A DNA stretch of 64,000 bases from a bacterium (GTDB lineage Bacteria; Sysuimicrobiota; Sysuimicrobiia; Sysuimicrobiales; Thermofontiviventaceae): contig JAUQQG010000057.1 of the NCBI GenBank assembly GCA_030550015.1, positions 1 through 64,000 on the forward strand, given 5' to 3'. Under the pieces are notes generated by a model. It was not told the origin of the DNA. It saw only the letters and a program-made list of their open reading frames with translations, and did no database searches. How positions within the stretch are numbered: position 1 is the stretch's first letter; the number at the start of each line of letters is the position of its first letter. Position numbers and translations under genes: made by a program. This document shows positions 44,639-53,562 of the stretch, piece by piece.

Positions 44639-44757
44639 AGCGGAAGGTCCTTCCTGGGCCCCTCCTGTTTCCTTTAGAAATCTTGAAAAAGAACGAGCTT
44701 TTCCAAGAGAGTGTGGGCAAATTCGGCCAAATTTACTTAACTCGGTTATCTAAGGGT

Positions 44758-44786
44758 TTGATTGGGTCTTCTTCCTTGCCTATGAT
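44758..44786 (+). promoter_or_regulatory. groESL promoter
   Basis: TTGATT (44758) and TATGAT (44781) have a 17-base spacer. The CIRCE operator begins 10 bases downstream of the -10, overlapping the expected transcription start. The preceding 119 bases after tsaD contain the short palindrome GGAAGGTCCTTCC and nothing else recognisable. Confidence 0.7.
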
Positions 44787-44796
44787 GGTGGGTGGA

Positions 44797-44823
44797 TTAG
44801 CACTCTCAGGGTGAGAGTGCTAA
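44797..44823 (+). promoter_or_regulatory. CIRCE operator (HrcA binding site)
   Basis: TTAGCACTC (44797-44805), nine bases, then GAGTGCTAA (44815-44823): an exact match to the CIRCE consensus. HrcA bound here would repress groESL until heat stress. hrcA itself is not in the window. Confidence 0.97.
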
Positions 44824-44941
44824 TTCTTCCTGCAAAACCCTGGAGATACGCGAGGAACGTGTAACCTCCTTCCCGCTTTGGGAAGGAAACGCGCCGAGAT
44901 ATACGTTCTCACCATTCACGCTCAGAGGGGAGGGATGGAAG

Positions 44942-45253
44942 ATGAAGTTACGTCCGCTTGGAGACCGGGTTGTCGTGAAGCCCATCGAGGAGGAGGAGAG
45001 GACACCTGGAGGGATTGTCCTCCCAGATGTCGCCAAGGAGAAACCCCAGCAGGGAGAGGTGGTTGCAGTCGGCCCCGGGGAGCTGAACGAACGGGGAGAG
45101 CGCAATCCGATGGATGTCAAGGTAGGTGACCGGGTGATCTACTCCAAGTATGCGGGGACGGAAGTGAAGCTGGGGGAGGAACAGTACCTCATCCTCCGAC
45201 AGAGCGACATCCTGGCGATTGTGGAGAAAGAAGCAGCGCCGGCAAAGAAGTGA
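44942..45253 (+). CDS. groES: co-chaperonin GroES
   Basis: GroES (103 residues) is the heptameric lid of the chaperonin. It has [20 protein letters not shown] at the start, the mobile loop [20 protein letters not shown], and [20 protein letters not shown] near the end. It is slightly longer than average through a short KEAAPAKK tail. AGAGGGGAGGGATGGA precedes the ATG. The leader from the CIRCE-controlled start is about 150 bases. Confidence 0.97.
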   Translation: MKLRPLGDRVVVKPIEEEERTPGGIVLPDVAKEKPQQGEVVAVGPGELNERGERNPMDVKVGDRVIYSKYAGTEVKLGEEQYLILRQSDILAIVEKEAAPAKK

Positions 45254-45283
45254 GACAGGTTGCCCCGCAGACTCTATGGATGA

Positions 45284-46906
<1,623 letters not shown>

Positions 46907-46927
46907 GTTCCTCAGGATGTCCTGAAC

Positions 46928-46971
46928 AAGCTTGGGAGCCTGGAGGGAATTCCCTCCAGGCTCCCAAGCTT
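46928..46971. terminator. perfect 44-bp palindrome after groEL
   Basis: Arms 46928-46949 and 46950-46971 are exact inverted copies (left arm starts AAGCTTGGGAGCCTGG) with no spacer. As RNA they would fold into a roughly 20-bp stem. It lies 21 bases after the groEL stop. Only TTTCCCC follows, so termination may be Rho-independent but weak, or bidirectional. Confidence 0.6.
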
Positions 46972-47022
46972 TCCCCACCCTCCTCGAGCATCCCATCGTG
47001 CACGCGATGCCCCATGAAGCTA

Positions 47023-47035
47023 AAATCCGAACATT
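47023..47035 (+). promoter_or_regulatory. PurBox 1 upstream of the purine operon
   Basis: AAATCCGAACATT matches the Bacillus PurR box AWWWCCGAACWWT at every position. It lies within GCTAAAATCCGAACATT, which is repeated identically at 47113. It sits 13 bases upstream of the -35 element. Confidence 0.65.
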
Positions 47036-47047
47036 ACCCTACGTATC

Positions 47048-47076
47048 TTGACATAGCATTTGCCTTCTGATACTAT
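47048..47076 (+). promoter_or_regulatory. purine operon promoter
   Basis: TTGACA (47048) and TACTAT (47071) have the ideal 17-base spacer. It lies between the two PurBox-like repeats, and transcription would begin near 47083, giving a leader of about 60 bases that contains the second box. Confidence 0.65.
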
Positions 47077-47116
47077 TTCCCCGGGTTTAGGTGTTGTTCC
47101 AAGTTCCTTTTCGCTA

Positions 47117-47129
47117 AAATCCGAACATT
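47117..47129 (+). promoter_or_regulatory. PurBox 2 in the purine operon leader
   Basis: A second perfect AAATCCGAACATT, 94 bases downstream of the first and in the same orientation. In Bacillus the two boxes are inverted and close, so here looping between distant direct boxes, or a different regulator, is likely. Confidence 0.65.
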
Positions 47130-47144
47130 CCTCGAAGGTGCGGG

Positions 47145-48980
47145 ATGAATGTCCTGGTCATCGGTTCTGGGGGTAGGGAACATGCCCTGGTCTGGGCACT
47201 AAGCCGGAGCCCCCGGATCAAAAAGATCTACTGCTGTCCAGGGAACCCCGGGATCGCTGCTCTCGCTGAAACCCTCCCCATCGCCCCCACAGATATTCCC
47301 GCCCTTGTCCGGGGGGCAGAGGAACTTTCCATCGACCTCACCGTGGTTGGGCCGGAAGCACCGTTGGTTTTGGGCATCGTGGACGCCTTTCAGGAGAAGG
47401 GTTTGCGGATCTTCGGCCCTACGGCAGCCGCAAGCCTCCTTGAGGGGAGCAAGGTCTTCGCGAAAATGCTGATGCGCCGCTACGGGATCCCCACGGCACA
47501 GTTCTGGACGTTTTCCGACCCCCTAAAAGCAAAGGCCTTTGTCCGCAAGGCCCATCGTCCCCTTGTGGTGAAGGCAGATGGCCTTGCCGCAGGGAAGGGG
47601 GCGATCGTCGCCATGACGCCGGAAGAAGGGGAGCGCGCCGTCGGCATGCTCATGGAAGAACGCATCTTCGGGGAGAGCGGTGCACAGGTCGTCATTGAGG
47701 AGTTCCTTGAAGGAGAGGAAGTAAGCTTCTTTGCCCTTTCCGATGGGAGGACCGTCCTCCCTCTCCTGGCGGTCCGGGACCATAAGCGCCTGCTGGACGG
47801 AGACCGCGGCCCGAACACAGGCGGGATGGGCGCGTACGCACCTGTCCCCTTCGTAGACGGAGCCCTGTCTGAGCGGATGATGCGAGAGGTCGTGGTTCCC
47901 ACAGTGGAGGCGATGAACAAAGAGGGGCGGCCCTTTACGGGGGTTCTCTATGCTGGTCTCATGCTCACCGAGGACGGCCCCAAGGTTTTGGAGTTTAATG
48001 TGCGCTTTGGCGATCCCGAGGCCCAGGTCCTCCTCCCGCTGCTCCAGACCGATCTCCTGGACCTGTGCGAGGCGGTTGTAGATGGCCAGCTGGATCGCCT
48101 CTCCGTGGTCTGGAAACCTGGGGCAGCGGCCTGTGTGGTCATGGCCTCAAGAGGGTATCCGGATCACGTGGAAACCGGGAGCATCATCGAGGGGCTGGAG
48201 GGCGAACAGCCTCCTGGGGTTTTGATCTTCCATGCTGGGACGGGATGGAAGGAGGGTAGGCTCGTTGCAACAGGCGGAAGGGTCCTGAATGTGGTGGGGC
48301 TTGGAGAAAACCTCCAAGAGGCCGTAGAGCGGGCCTACCAGGGCGTTGGGAGGATCCGGTTCGAGGGGATGCAGTACAGAAAGGATATCGGGTCAATCGC
48401 GTTCATGGGGTCTAATGCGTCTATGGAATCGCCTGGTTCCTTGGGTCATGGAGTCGTTGAGCCAACGGGTCTCTCAGACCGCAGACCTGATGAACCCGAT
48501 AAGCCCGCCCTGGTTGGGATCGTGCTAGGGAGCGATTCTGATGCCCCCGTGATGGAGGAGACGGCCAGGATGCTCGAAAAATTCGGGATCCCCTATGAAG
48601 TGACCATCGCTTCCGCCCATCGGTCTCCACGCAGGGCTCTCGCTTACGCTGAGGAAGCGGCGGCGCGTGGCCTGAAGGTCCTCATCGCGGCGGCTGGAGG
48701 AGCTGCACACCTTCCCGGGGTCCTGGCTTCCAGCACCCCACTCCCGGTCATTGGGGTCCCTATGGAGGCGACCCCGCTAGGAGGGCTGGATTCCCTCCTC
48801 TCGATGGTCCAGATGCCGGGTGGGGTCCCTGTTGCTGTGGTCAGCATAGGGAAGGCTGGCGCTCGCAATGCTGCCCTCCTTGCGGCTCGGATCCTAGGCA
48901 CCACAGACGTGGAAATCCGCAGGCGCGTGGAGGCGTACATGGCAGAACTGGCAGCGGAGATTGCATCGAAGCGTGTATAG
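47145..48980 (+). CDS. purD-purE: PurD-PurE fusion: GAR synthetase / class I N5-CAIR mutase
   Basis: This is a 611-residue fusion. Residues 1-422 are PurD (NVLVIGSGGREHALVWAL; ATP-grasp KADGLAAGKGAIVAM, GMGAYAP, FNVRFGDPEAQVLLP; ending FEGMQYRKDIGSI). PurD makes glycinamide ribonucleotide. Residues about 455-611 are PurE (IVLGSDSDAPVMEETARMLE; SAHRSPRRAL; AAGGAAHLPGVLAS; LLSMVQMPGGVPVAVVSIG), class I by motif, which needs N5-CAIR from PurK. The linker of about 33 residues is encoded by repeat-family DNA. PurD-PurE joined in one chain is unusual. The domains act at non-adjacent pathway steps. It is the first gene of the purine operon. Confidence 0.92.
   Translation: MNVLVIGSGGREHALVWALSRSPRIKKIYCCPGNPGIAALAETLPIAPTDIPALVRGAEELSIDLTVVGPEAPLVLGIVDAFQEKGLRIFGPTAAASLLEGSKVFAKMLMRRYGIPTAQFWTFSDPLKAKAFVRKAHRPLVVKADGLAAGKGAIVAMTPEEGERAVGMLMEERIFGESGAQVVIEEFLEGEEVSFFALSDGRTVLPLLAVRDHKRLLDGDRGPNTGGMGAYAPVPFVDGALSERMMREVVVPTVEAMNKEGRPFTGVLYAGLMLTEDGPKVLEFNVRFGDPEAQVLLPLLQTDLLDLCEAVVDGQLDRLSVVWKPGAAACVVMASRGYPDHVETGSIIEGLEGEQPPGVLIFHAGTGWKEGRLVATGGRVLNVVGLGENLQEAVERAYQGVGRIRFEGMQYRKDIGSIAFMGSNASMESPGSLGHGVVEPTGLSDRRPDEPDKPALVGIVLGSDSDAPVMEETARMLEKFGIPYEVTIASAHRSPRRALAYAEEAAARGLKVLIAAAGGAAHLPGVLASSTPLPVIGVPMEATPLGGLDSLLSMVQMPGGVPVAVVSIGKAGARNAALLAARILGTTDVEIRRRVEAYMAELAAEIASKRV
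48395..48505 (+). repeat. repeat-derived DNA encoding the PurD-PurE linker
   Basis: AATCGCGTTCATGGGGTCTA (from 48395) resembles the GCGTTCATTGCGTTTCT repeats at 48981-49094. CCTGATGAACCCGATAAGCC (48486-48505) matches CCTGATGAACACGATAAACC at 41786-41805 in 18 of 20 positions. Both families are otherwise found at gene boundaries. Confidence 0.55.
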
Positions 48981-49094
48981 CGTTTCTCGCGTTCATTGCG
49001 TTTCTCGCGTTCATTGCGTTTCTTGCGTTTTGAAATGAAGTTCAACAAACGCGATCAACGCAAGAGACGCGATGAACGCCATCAACGCGAAAGG
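48981..49094 (+). repeat. GCGTTTCTCGCGTTCATT repeats and long inverted repeat between purDE and purA
   Basis: An 18-base unit GCGTTTCTCGCGTTCATT is repeated about two and a half times from 48980. The last left arm (49007-49029) pairs with 49057-49079 over 23 positions, including two G-U pairs, around a 27-base loop. A related sequence (ACGCAACAGACGCGAGAAAC) occurs at 11280 in the glmS ribozyme. The hairpin may tune expression between purDE and purA. Confidence 0.75.
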
Positions 49095-49105
49095 ACGAAG
49101 TGAGG

Positions 49106-50407
49106 ATGCCTGTCACAGCTGTTGTCGGGGGACATTGGGGAGACGAGGGGAAGGGCAAGGTTGTGGACGCCTTGAGCCGGAGCGCGGACATGGTCATCCG
49201 TTACAACGGCGGGAACAACGCGGGCCACACCGTGGTCAACGAGTACGGCACCTTCCGCCTCCACCTCGTCCCCGGCGGGATCTTCAACCCGGAGGCAGAT
49301 TGTATTATCGGTCCTGGCACGGTAGTGAACCCTGATGCCCTCCTCAAGGAAATCGGGGAACTCGAAGCCCACGGGATCTCCACAGAACGCCTGTACATCT
49401 CCGACAGGGCGCACATCGTCCTCCCCCACCACATTCTCATCGACGTCCTCGAGGAACGAGCCAGGGGACCGAAACCCCACGGGACCACCAAGCAAGGGAT
49501 CTGGCCTGTCTACGCGGACAAAGCGAGCAGGATCGGTCTCCGCATGGGCGATCTCCTCGAGGAAGAGTACCTGGCAGAGCACCTCTCCTGGATTGTGGCG
49601 AGGAAGGGTGCTCAACTTCAGGGGGTCTATGGATACCTTCCCCTGGAATACGAGGAGGTCATGGCCAAGTGTCGCCAGTGGCGGGAGCAGCTTGCTCCCC
49701 GCATCGTAGACATTCTCCCTATGGTCCAGCGTGCCCTGCGGGAGGACCGGCACATCCTTCTGGAAGGGCACCTGGGGGTGATGCGGGATCTTGATTGGGG
49801 GATCTACCCATACGTGACCTCTTCCACTACCCTCCCCGGGGGAGCATGTGCTGGCGCAGGGATCCCGCCTCAGGCGATTATCCGCGTCGTGGGCGTGGTG
49901 AAGGCCTACACCACTGCCGTCGGCGGTGGGCCCCTTCCTACGGAGATCTCCGGGGAGCTTGCCGACTTGCTCCGGGAGAGGGGGCAGGAGTATGGAGCGA
50001 CCACGGGCAGACCCAGACGGTGCGGGTGGTTTGACGGGGTGGCCGCGCGGTACGCCGCGCAGGTGGCTGGGTTCACGGACCTTGCCGTGATGAAGCTGGA
50101 TGTTCTCGATGGGATGGAGACGGTCAAGATCTGTACAGCCTACCGGCTGGGGGACAGGGTCCTCGAGACCGTGCCCCATACGGCTGCCTTAGAGAGGGTC
50201 CAGCCTGTCTACGAGGAACTCCCGGGGTGGCGCGGGCCCTGCAGGGGAGTGCGGGAGTACGAGGATCTCCCTCCTGAGGCGAAGGCGTTCCTCCGGCGCA
50301 TCGAGGAGGTCGTGGGCGTCCCAATCTCTCTCATTGGGGTAGGGCCCGGGCGCGAGGAGATGATCGAGATTTCCCCCTTCTCCCCTGTGGGGAGAAGGCG
50401 CAAGTGA
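49106..50407 (+). CDS. purA: adenylosuccinate synthetase
   Basis: PurA (433 residues) converts IMP, GTP and aspartate to adenylosuccinate. The GTP P-loop and catalytic Asp are in VVGGHWGDEGKGKVVDAL, with catalytic His in NNAGHTVV. Other motifs are GTTKQGIWPVYADKASRIGL, LEGHLGVMRDLDWG and PRRCGWFDGVAARY. ATG 49106 has AAGTGAGG upstream; a GTG six bases earlier is the alternative. The last dozen residues (ISPFSPVGRRRK) are encoded by a REP-like palindrome and are probably not family sequence. Confidence 0.94.
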   Translation: MPVTAVVGGHWGDEGKGKVVDALSRSADMVIRYNGGNNAGHTVVNEYGTFRLHLVPGGIFNPEADCIIGPGTVVNPDALLKEIGELEAHGISTERLYISDRAHIVLPHHILIDVLEERARGPKPHGTTKQGIWPVYADKASRIGLRMGDLLEEEYLAEHLSWIVARKGAQLQGVYGYLPLEYEEVMAKCRQWREQLAPRIVDILPMVQRALREDRHILLEGHLGVMRDLDWGIYPYVTSSTTLPGGACAGAGIPPQAIIRVVGVVKAYTTAVGGGPLPTEISGELADLLRERGQEYGATTGRPRRCGWFDGVAARYAAQVAGFTDLAVMKLDVLDGMETVKICTAYRLGDRVLETVPHTAALERVQPVYEELPGWRGPCRGVREYEDLPPEAKAFLRRIEEVVGVPISLIGVGPGREEMIEISPFSPVGRRRK

Positions 50408-50416
50408 GGGGGTGAG
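50376..50416 (+). repeat. REP-like palindromic element, copy B, overlapping the purA 3' end
   Basis: CCTTCTCCCC-TGT-GGGGAGAAGG forms a perfect 10-bp hairpin, followed by CGCAAGTGAGGGGGTGAGG, which also provides the purA stop and the purB ribosome site. Same plan as copies at 22657 and 61261. Confidence 0.7.
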
Positions 50417-50419
50417 GAG

Positions 50420-51721
50420 ATGATCCCCCGGTACACCACAGCAGAGATGCGGAGGTTATGGAGCCCGCAGGCGAAGTTCCAGACCTGGCTCAACATCGAA
50501 GTCCTGGCCTGTGAGGCCATGGGGGAGCTGGGGTTGATCCCTCTGGACGCGGCGCGGCGCATCCGCGAGCGCGCCAGGCTCGGCTCCATCCGGCGCATCG
50601 AGGAGATCGAGGAGAAGGAGACCAAGCACGACGTCGTGGCCTTCCTGCGCGTCGTCTCCGAGAGCCTCGGAGAGGATGCGCGCTACCTGCACTTCGGCCT
50701 TGGATCCTCAGATATTGTGGACACAGCCCAGGCTGTGCTCATGAAGAGAGCCGCCGACATTCTTCTCCGGGACCTCCAGGTCCTGATGGGGGAGGTCCAG
50801 CGCCTCGCCGTGGAACACCGGTACACTCTGATGGTCGGGAGAACCCACGGCGTCCATGCGGAACCCATCACCTTCGGGCTCAAGATGGCCCTTTGGCTCG
50901 CAGAGCTCCAGCGCCACCAAAGGCGCCTGGAACAAGCGCGGGAGGCGATTGCCGTGGGCAAGCTCTCGGGGGAAGTGGGGACCTACGCCCACCTCGACCC
51001 GAGGGTCGAGGCGTACGTGTGTGAAAAGCTTGGGCTTAAGCCGGCCCCTGTTTCCTCTCAGGTCCTCCAGCGAGACCGCCACGCCGAGTACATGACCGCC
51101 CTGGCACTCCTGGCCAGCTCCCTTGAGAAATTCGCGACGGAGATCCGCAACCTCCAACGGACGGAGATCCGCGAGGTGGAGGAGCCCTTCCAGGCCGGGC
51201 AAACGGGGTCCTCGGCAATGCCCCACAAGCGCAACCCTATTCTCTGCGAACGTATCGCTGGGCTTGCACGTTTGGTGCGGGCCTACGCCCTTGCTGCCAT
51301 GGAGAACGTCGCCCTTTGGCACGAGCGCGACATCACCCATTCCTCTGTGGAGCGGGTGGCTATCCCTGATGCCACTTCCCTTGTGCACTACATGCTCCGG
51401 AAATTCACCTCTGTCCTCCGGGGTCTCCAGGTGTACCCCGAGCAGATGCGAAGGAACTTGGAGAGAACAGGAGGGTTGATCTTCTCCCACCGCCTGTTGC
51501 TCCGGCTCGTGGAGAAAGGCCTATCCAGGGAGGAGGCTTACGCCACAGTCCAAAACGCCGCGATGAAGGCGTGGCGAGGGGAGGAGAGCTTCCAGGAGGC
51601 GCTCCTCGCTTCGGGCGCGTTCTCCCCGAGCGAGCTCGCGGAGTGTTTCGACGCCCGATGGGCGCTTCGGTATATCGATGAGATTTACCAAAAGGTAGGG
51701 ATTGCTCATGCTGGGGATTGA
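50420..51721 (+). CDS. purB: adenylosuccinate lyase
   Basis: PurB (433 residues) cleaves SAICAR to AICAR and adenylosuccinate to AMP, serving two pathway steps. Fumarase/aspartase superfamily features are the KHDVVAFLRVV segment, HFGLGSSDIVDTAQ, VGRTHGVHAEPITFGLK and the flexible catalytic loop GSSAMPHKRNPILCE. GGGGGTGAGGAG precedes the ATG and derives from the repeat upstream. Its end overlaps purC by 14 bases. Confidence 0.96.
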   Translation: MIPRYTTAEMRRLWSPQAKFQTWLNIEVLACEAMGELGLIPLDAARRIRERARLGSIRRIEEIEEKETKHDVVAFLRVVSESLGEDARYLHFGLGSSDIVDTAQAVLMKRAADILLRDLQVLMGEVQRLAVEHRYTLMVGRTHGVHAEPITFGLKMALWLAELQRHQRRLEQAREAIAVGKLSGEVGTYAHLDPRVEAYVCEKLGLKPAPVSSQVLQRDRHAEYMTALALLASSLEKFATEIRNLQRTEIREVEEPFQAGQTGSSAMPHKRNPILCERIAGLARLVRAYALAAMENVALWHERDITHSSVERVAIPDATSLVHYMLRKFTSVLRGLQVYPEQMRRNLERTGGLIFSHRLLLRLVEKGLSREEAYATVQNAAMKAWRGEESFQEALLASGAFSPSELAECFDARWALRYIDEIYQKVGIAHAGD

Positions 51722-52610
51722 AGAGTTTGGCCATTCTGCGCTTGCATCCACCGATCTGCCCCTTCCTCTCTATGCCAGGGGAAAGGTGCGGGATATCTAC
51801 GACCTCGGGGAAGCGCTCTTGATGGTTGCCACCGATCGCATCTCCGCCTTCGATTGCATCCTGCCCACGCCGATTCCCGGGAAGGGTCAGGTCCTGACGA
51901 AGCTCTCCGCGTACTGGTTTGAGGCCACCCGCCCCATCGTGGAGAACCACTTGATCACCACCGACACGGACGCCCTCCCCTCCACCTTGCTTCCCCACCG
52001 TGACCTCCTTGCGGGCCGGGCGATGCTGGTGCGGAAGGCGAAGCCCATTGAGGTGGAGTGCGTTGTGCGGGGATACCTGGCGGGATCGGCCTGGAGAGAA
52101 TACACCCAGACGAGGGAAGTGTGCGGGATCCCTCTCCCTGAAGGGCTTCGGGAGGGAGATCGCTTGCCCCAGCCAATTTTCACCCCTGCGACGAAAGCGC
52201 GTCACGGGCACGATGAAAACATCACCTTTGTGCAAATGGCTGAGGTTGTCGGAGAAAAGCTCGCGCAGGAACTTCGAGAGCTGAGCCTCGCTTTGTATAC
52301 CTTTGCCGAAGGTCGCCTCCGGGCCAAGGGCCTCATCCTCGCCGATACCAAGTTCGAGTTTGGAATCCTCGACGGAGAGGTCATCTTGATCGACGAGCTC
52401 CTCACTCCCGATTCCTCCCGCATATGGGATGCCGAGGAGTACCGAGCTGGCCGTGCCCGGGTGGGGTTTGATAAACAGTATGTGCGCGACTACCTGGAAT
52501 CCATTGGGTGGGACAAAAAACCCCCGGCTCCACCCCTCCCGCCCGAAGTGGTCGCTGCGACCCGCCGGCTTTATCTAGAGTGCTACCATCGGGTTGTTGG
52601 CTCCCGGTAG
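51708..52610 (+). CDS. purC: phosphoribosylaminoimidazole-succinocarboxamide synthase
   Basis: PurC (300 residues) ligates aspartate to CAIR. Motifs are YARGKVRDIYDLGEALLMVA, TDRISAFDCILPTPIPGKGQ, VECVVRGYLAGSAWREY and the metal/ATP region TKFEFGILDGEVILIDELLT. It is the long form (about 300 residues) like the yeast type, rather than the 240-residue Bacillus form. ATG 51708 lies within purB, suggesting coupled translation. Confidence 0.95.
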   Translation: MLGIEEFGHSALASTDLPLPLYARGKVRDIYDLGEALLMVATDRISAFDCILPTPIPGKGQVLTKLSAYWFEATRPIVENHLITTDTDALPSTLLPHRDLLAGRAMLVRKAKPIEVECVVRGYLAGSAWREYTQTREVCGIPLPEGLREGDRLPQPIFTPATKARHGHDENITFVQMAEVVGEKLAQELRELSLALYTFAEGRLRAKGLILADTKFEFGILDGEVILIDELLTPDSSRIWDAEEYRAGRARVGFDKQYVRDYLESIGWDKKPPAPPLPPEVVAATRRLYLECYHRVVGSR

Positions 52611-52617
52611 ACCAACG

Positions 52618-52851
52618 ATGGCGACGTTCCGGGTGATCATCACACTCAAGCCAGGGATCCTGGACGCGCAGGGACAGGCGATCCGAAGAGGGCTCCTGGC
52701 GCTGGGATTTGAAGGGATCCAGGAGGTTCGCACGGGCCGGTACTTGGAGATCGATGTCCCAGAGGGGTGGGGGGAGGAGAAGATTCGAGCGATGTGCGAG
52801 GGGTTGCTTGCCCACCCACTCGTAGAAGAGTACCGCCTCGAAGGGTGTTGA
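52618..52851 (+). CDS. purS: FGAM synthase subunit PurS
   Basis: PurS (77 residues) bridges PurQ and PurL in the three-part FGAM synthase. It has the pattern FRVIITLKPGILDAQGQAI then RTGRYLEIDVPE, ending LLAHPLVEEYRLEG. I use ATG 52618, since the upstream frame overlaps purC. Spacing is 7 bases after purC and 12 before purQ. Confidence 0.93.
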   Translation: MATFRVIITLKPGILDAQGQAIRRGLLALGFEGIQEVRTGRYLEIDVPEGWGEEKIRAMCEGLLAHPLVEEYRLEGC

Positions 52852-52863
52852 GGGAGGAGTGCC

Positions 52864-53562
52864 ATGCGATTTGGCGTCGTCATTTTCCCCGGCTCGACAT
52901 GCGACCAGGACTGTCTTTACGTCATCCGAAAGGTTCTTGGGGCTCCGGCAGTGCCAGTCTGGCACGCGTCCTCTAAGCTTCCCGAGGTGGACGTGGTCAT
53001 CCTCCCAGGCGGATTTTCCTACGGGGACTACCTGCGTGCGGGGGCCATCGCAGCTACGAGTCCCGTGATGGGCGCCATTCGACGCTTCGCCCAGGAGGGA
53101 GGTCTCGTTCTAGGGATCTGCAATGGCTTCCAGATCCTGGTCGAGGCAGGGCTATTACCCGGTGCTCTCCTCTCCAATCTCTCGACACGGTTCCTCTGCC
53201 GTACCGTCCACGTGCGTGTGGAAAATCCCCACACGCCCTTTACCAGGGCGTACCACCAGGGACAGGTTCTCCGGCTCCCCATCGCTCATGCTGCCGGACG
53301 GTACTACGCGCCCTCTCCCCTCCTTACCGAGTTGGAGACCCGCGGGCAGGTCGTCTTCCGCTACTGTGATGAGGCCGGCCAGACCACGCCAGAGGCGAAC
53401 CCGAACGGGAGTGTCCATCACATCGCCGGAATCTGCAACGAACGCGGGAATGTCCTCGGGCTCATGCCGCACCCCGAGCGGTCCAGCGAGAGCGCGCTGG
53501 GTTCTGAAGACGGACTCCTCCTCTTCCACTCCCTCCTTCTGCAGGCCGAGGCCGTGAGATGA
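52864..53562 (+). CDS. purQ: FGAM synthase glutaminase subunit PurQ
   Basis: PurQ (232 residues) releases ammonia from glutamine for PurL. It is a class I amidotransferase: [14 protein letters not shown] at the start, [17 protein letters not shown], nucleophile Cys in [20 protein letters not shown], and the His/Glu pair in [10 protein letters not shown]. The ATG follows GAGGGAGGAG. It overlaps purL by four bases (ATGA). Confidence 0.95.
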   Translation: MRFGVVIFPGSTCDQDCLYVIRKVLGAPAVPVWHASSKLPEVDVVILPGGFSYGDYLRAGAIAATSPVMGAIRRFAQEGGLVLGICNGFQILVEAGLLPGALLSNLSTRFLCRTVHVRVENPHTPFTRAYHQGQVLRLPIAHAAGRYYAPSPLLTELETRGQVVFRYCDEAGQTTPEANPNGSVHHIAGICNERGNVLGLMPHPERSSESALGSEDGLLLFHSLLLQAEAVR

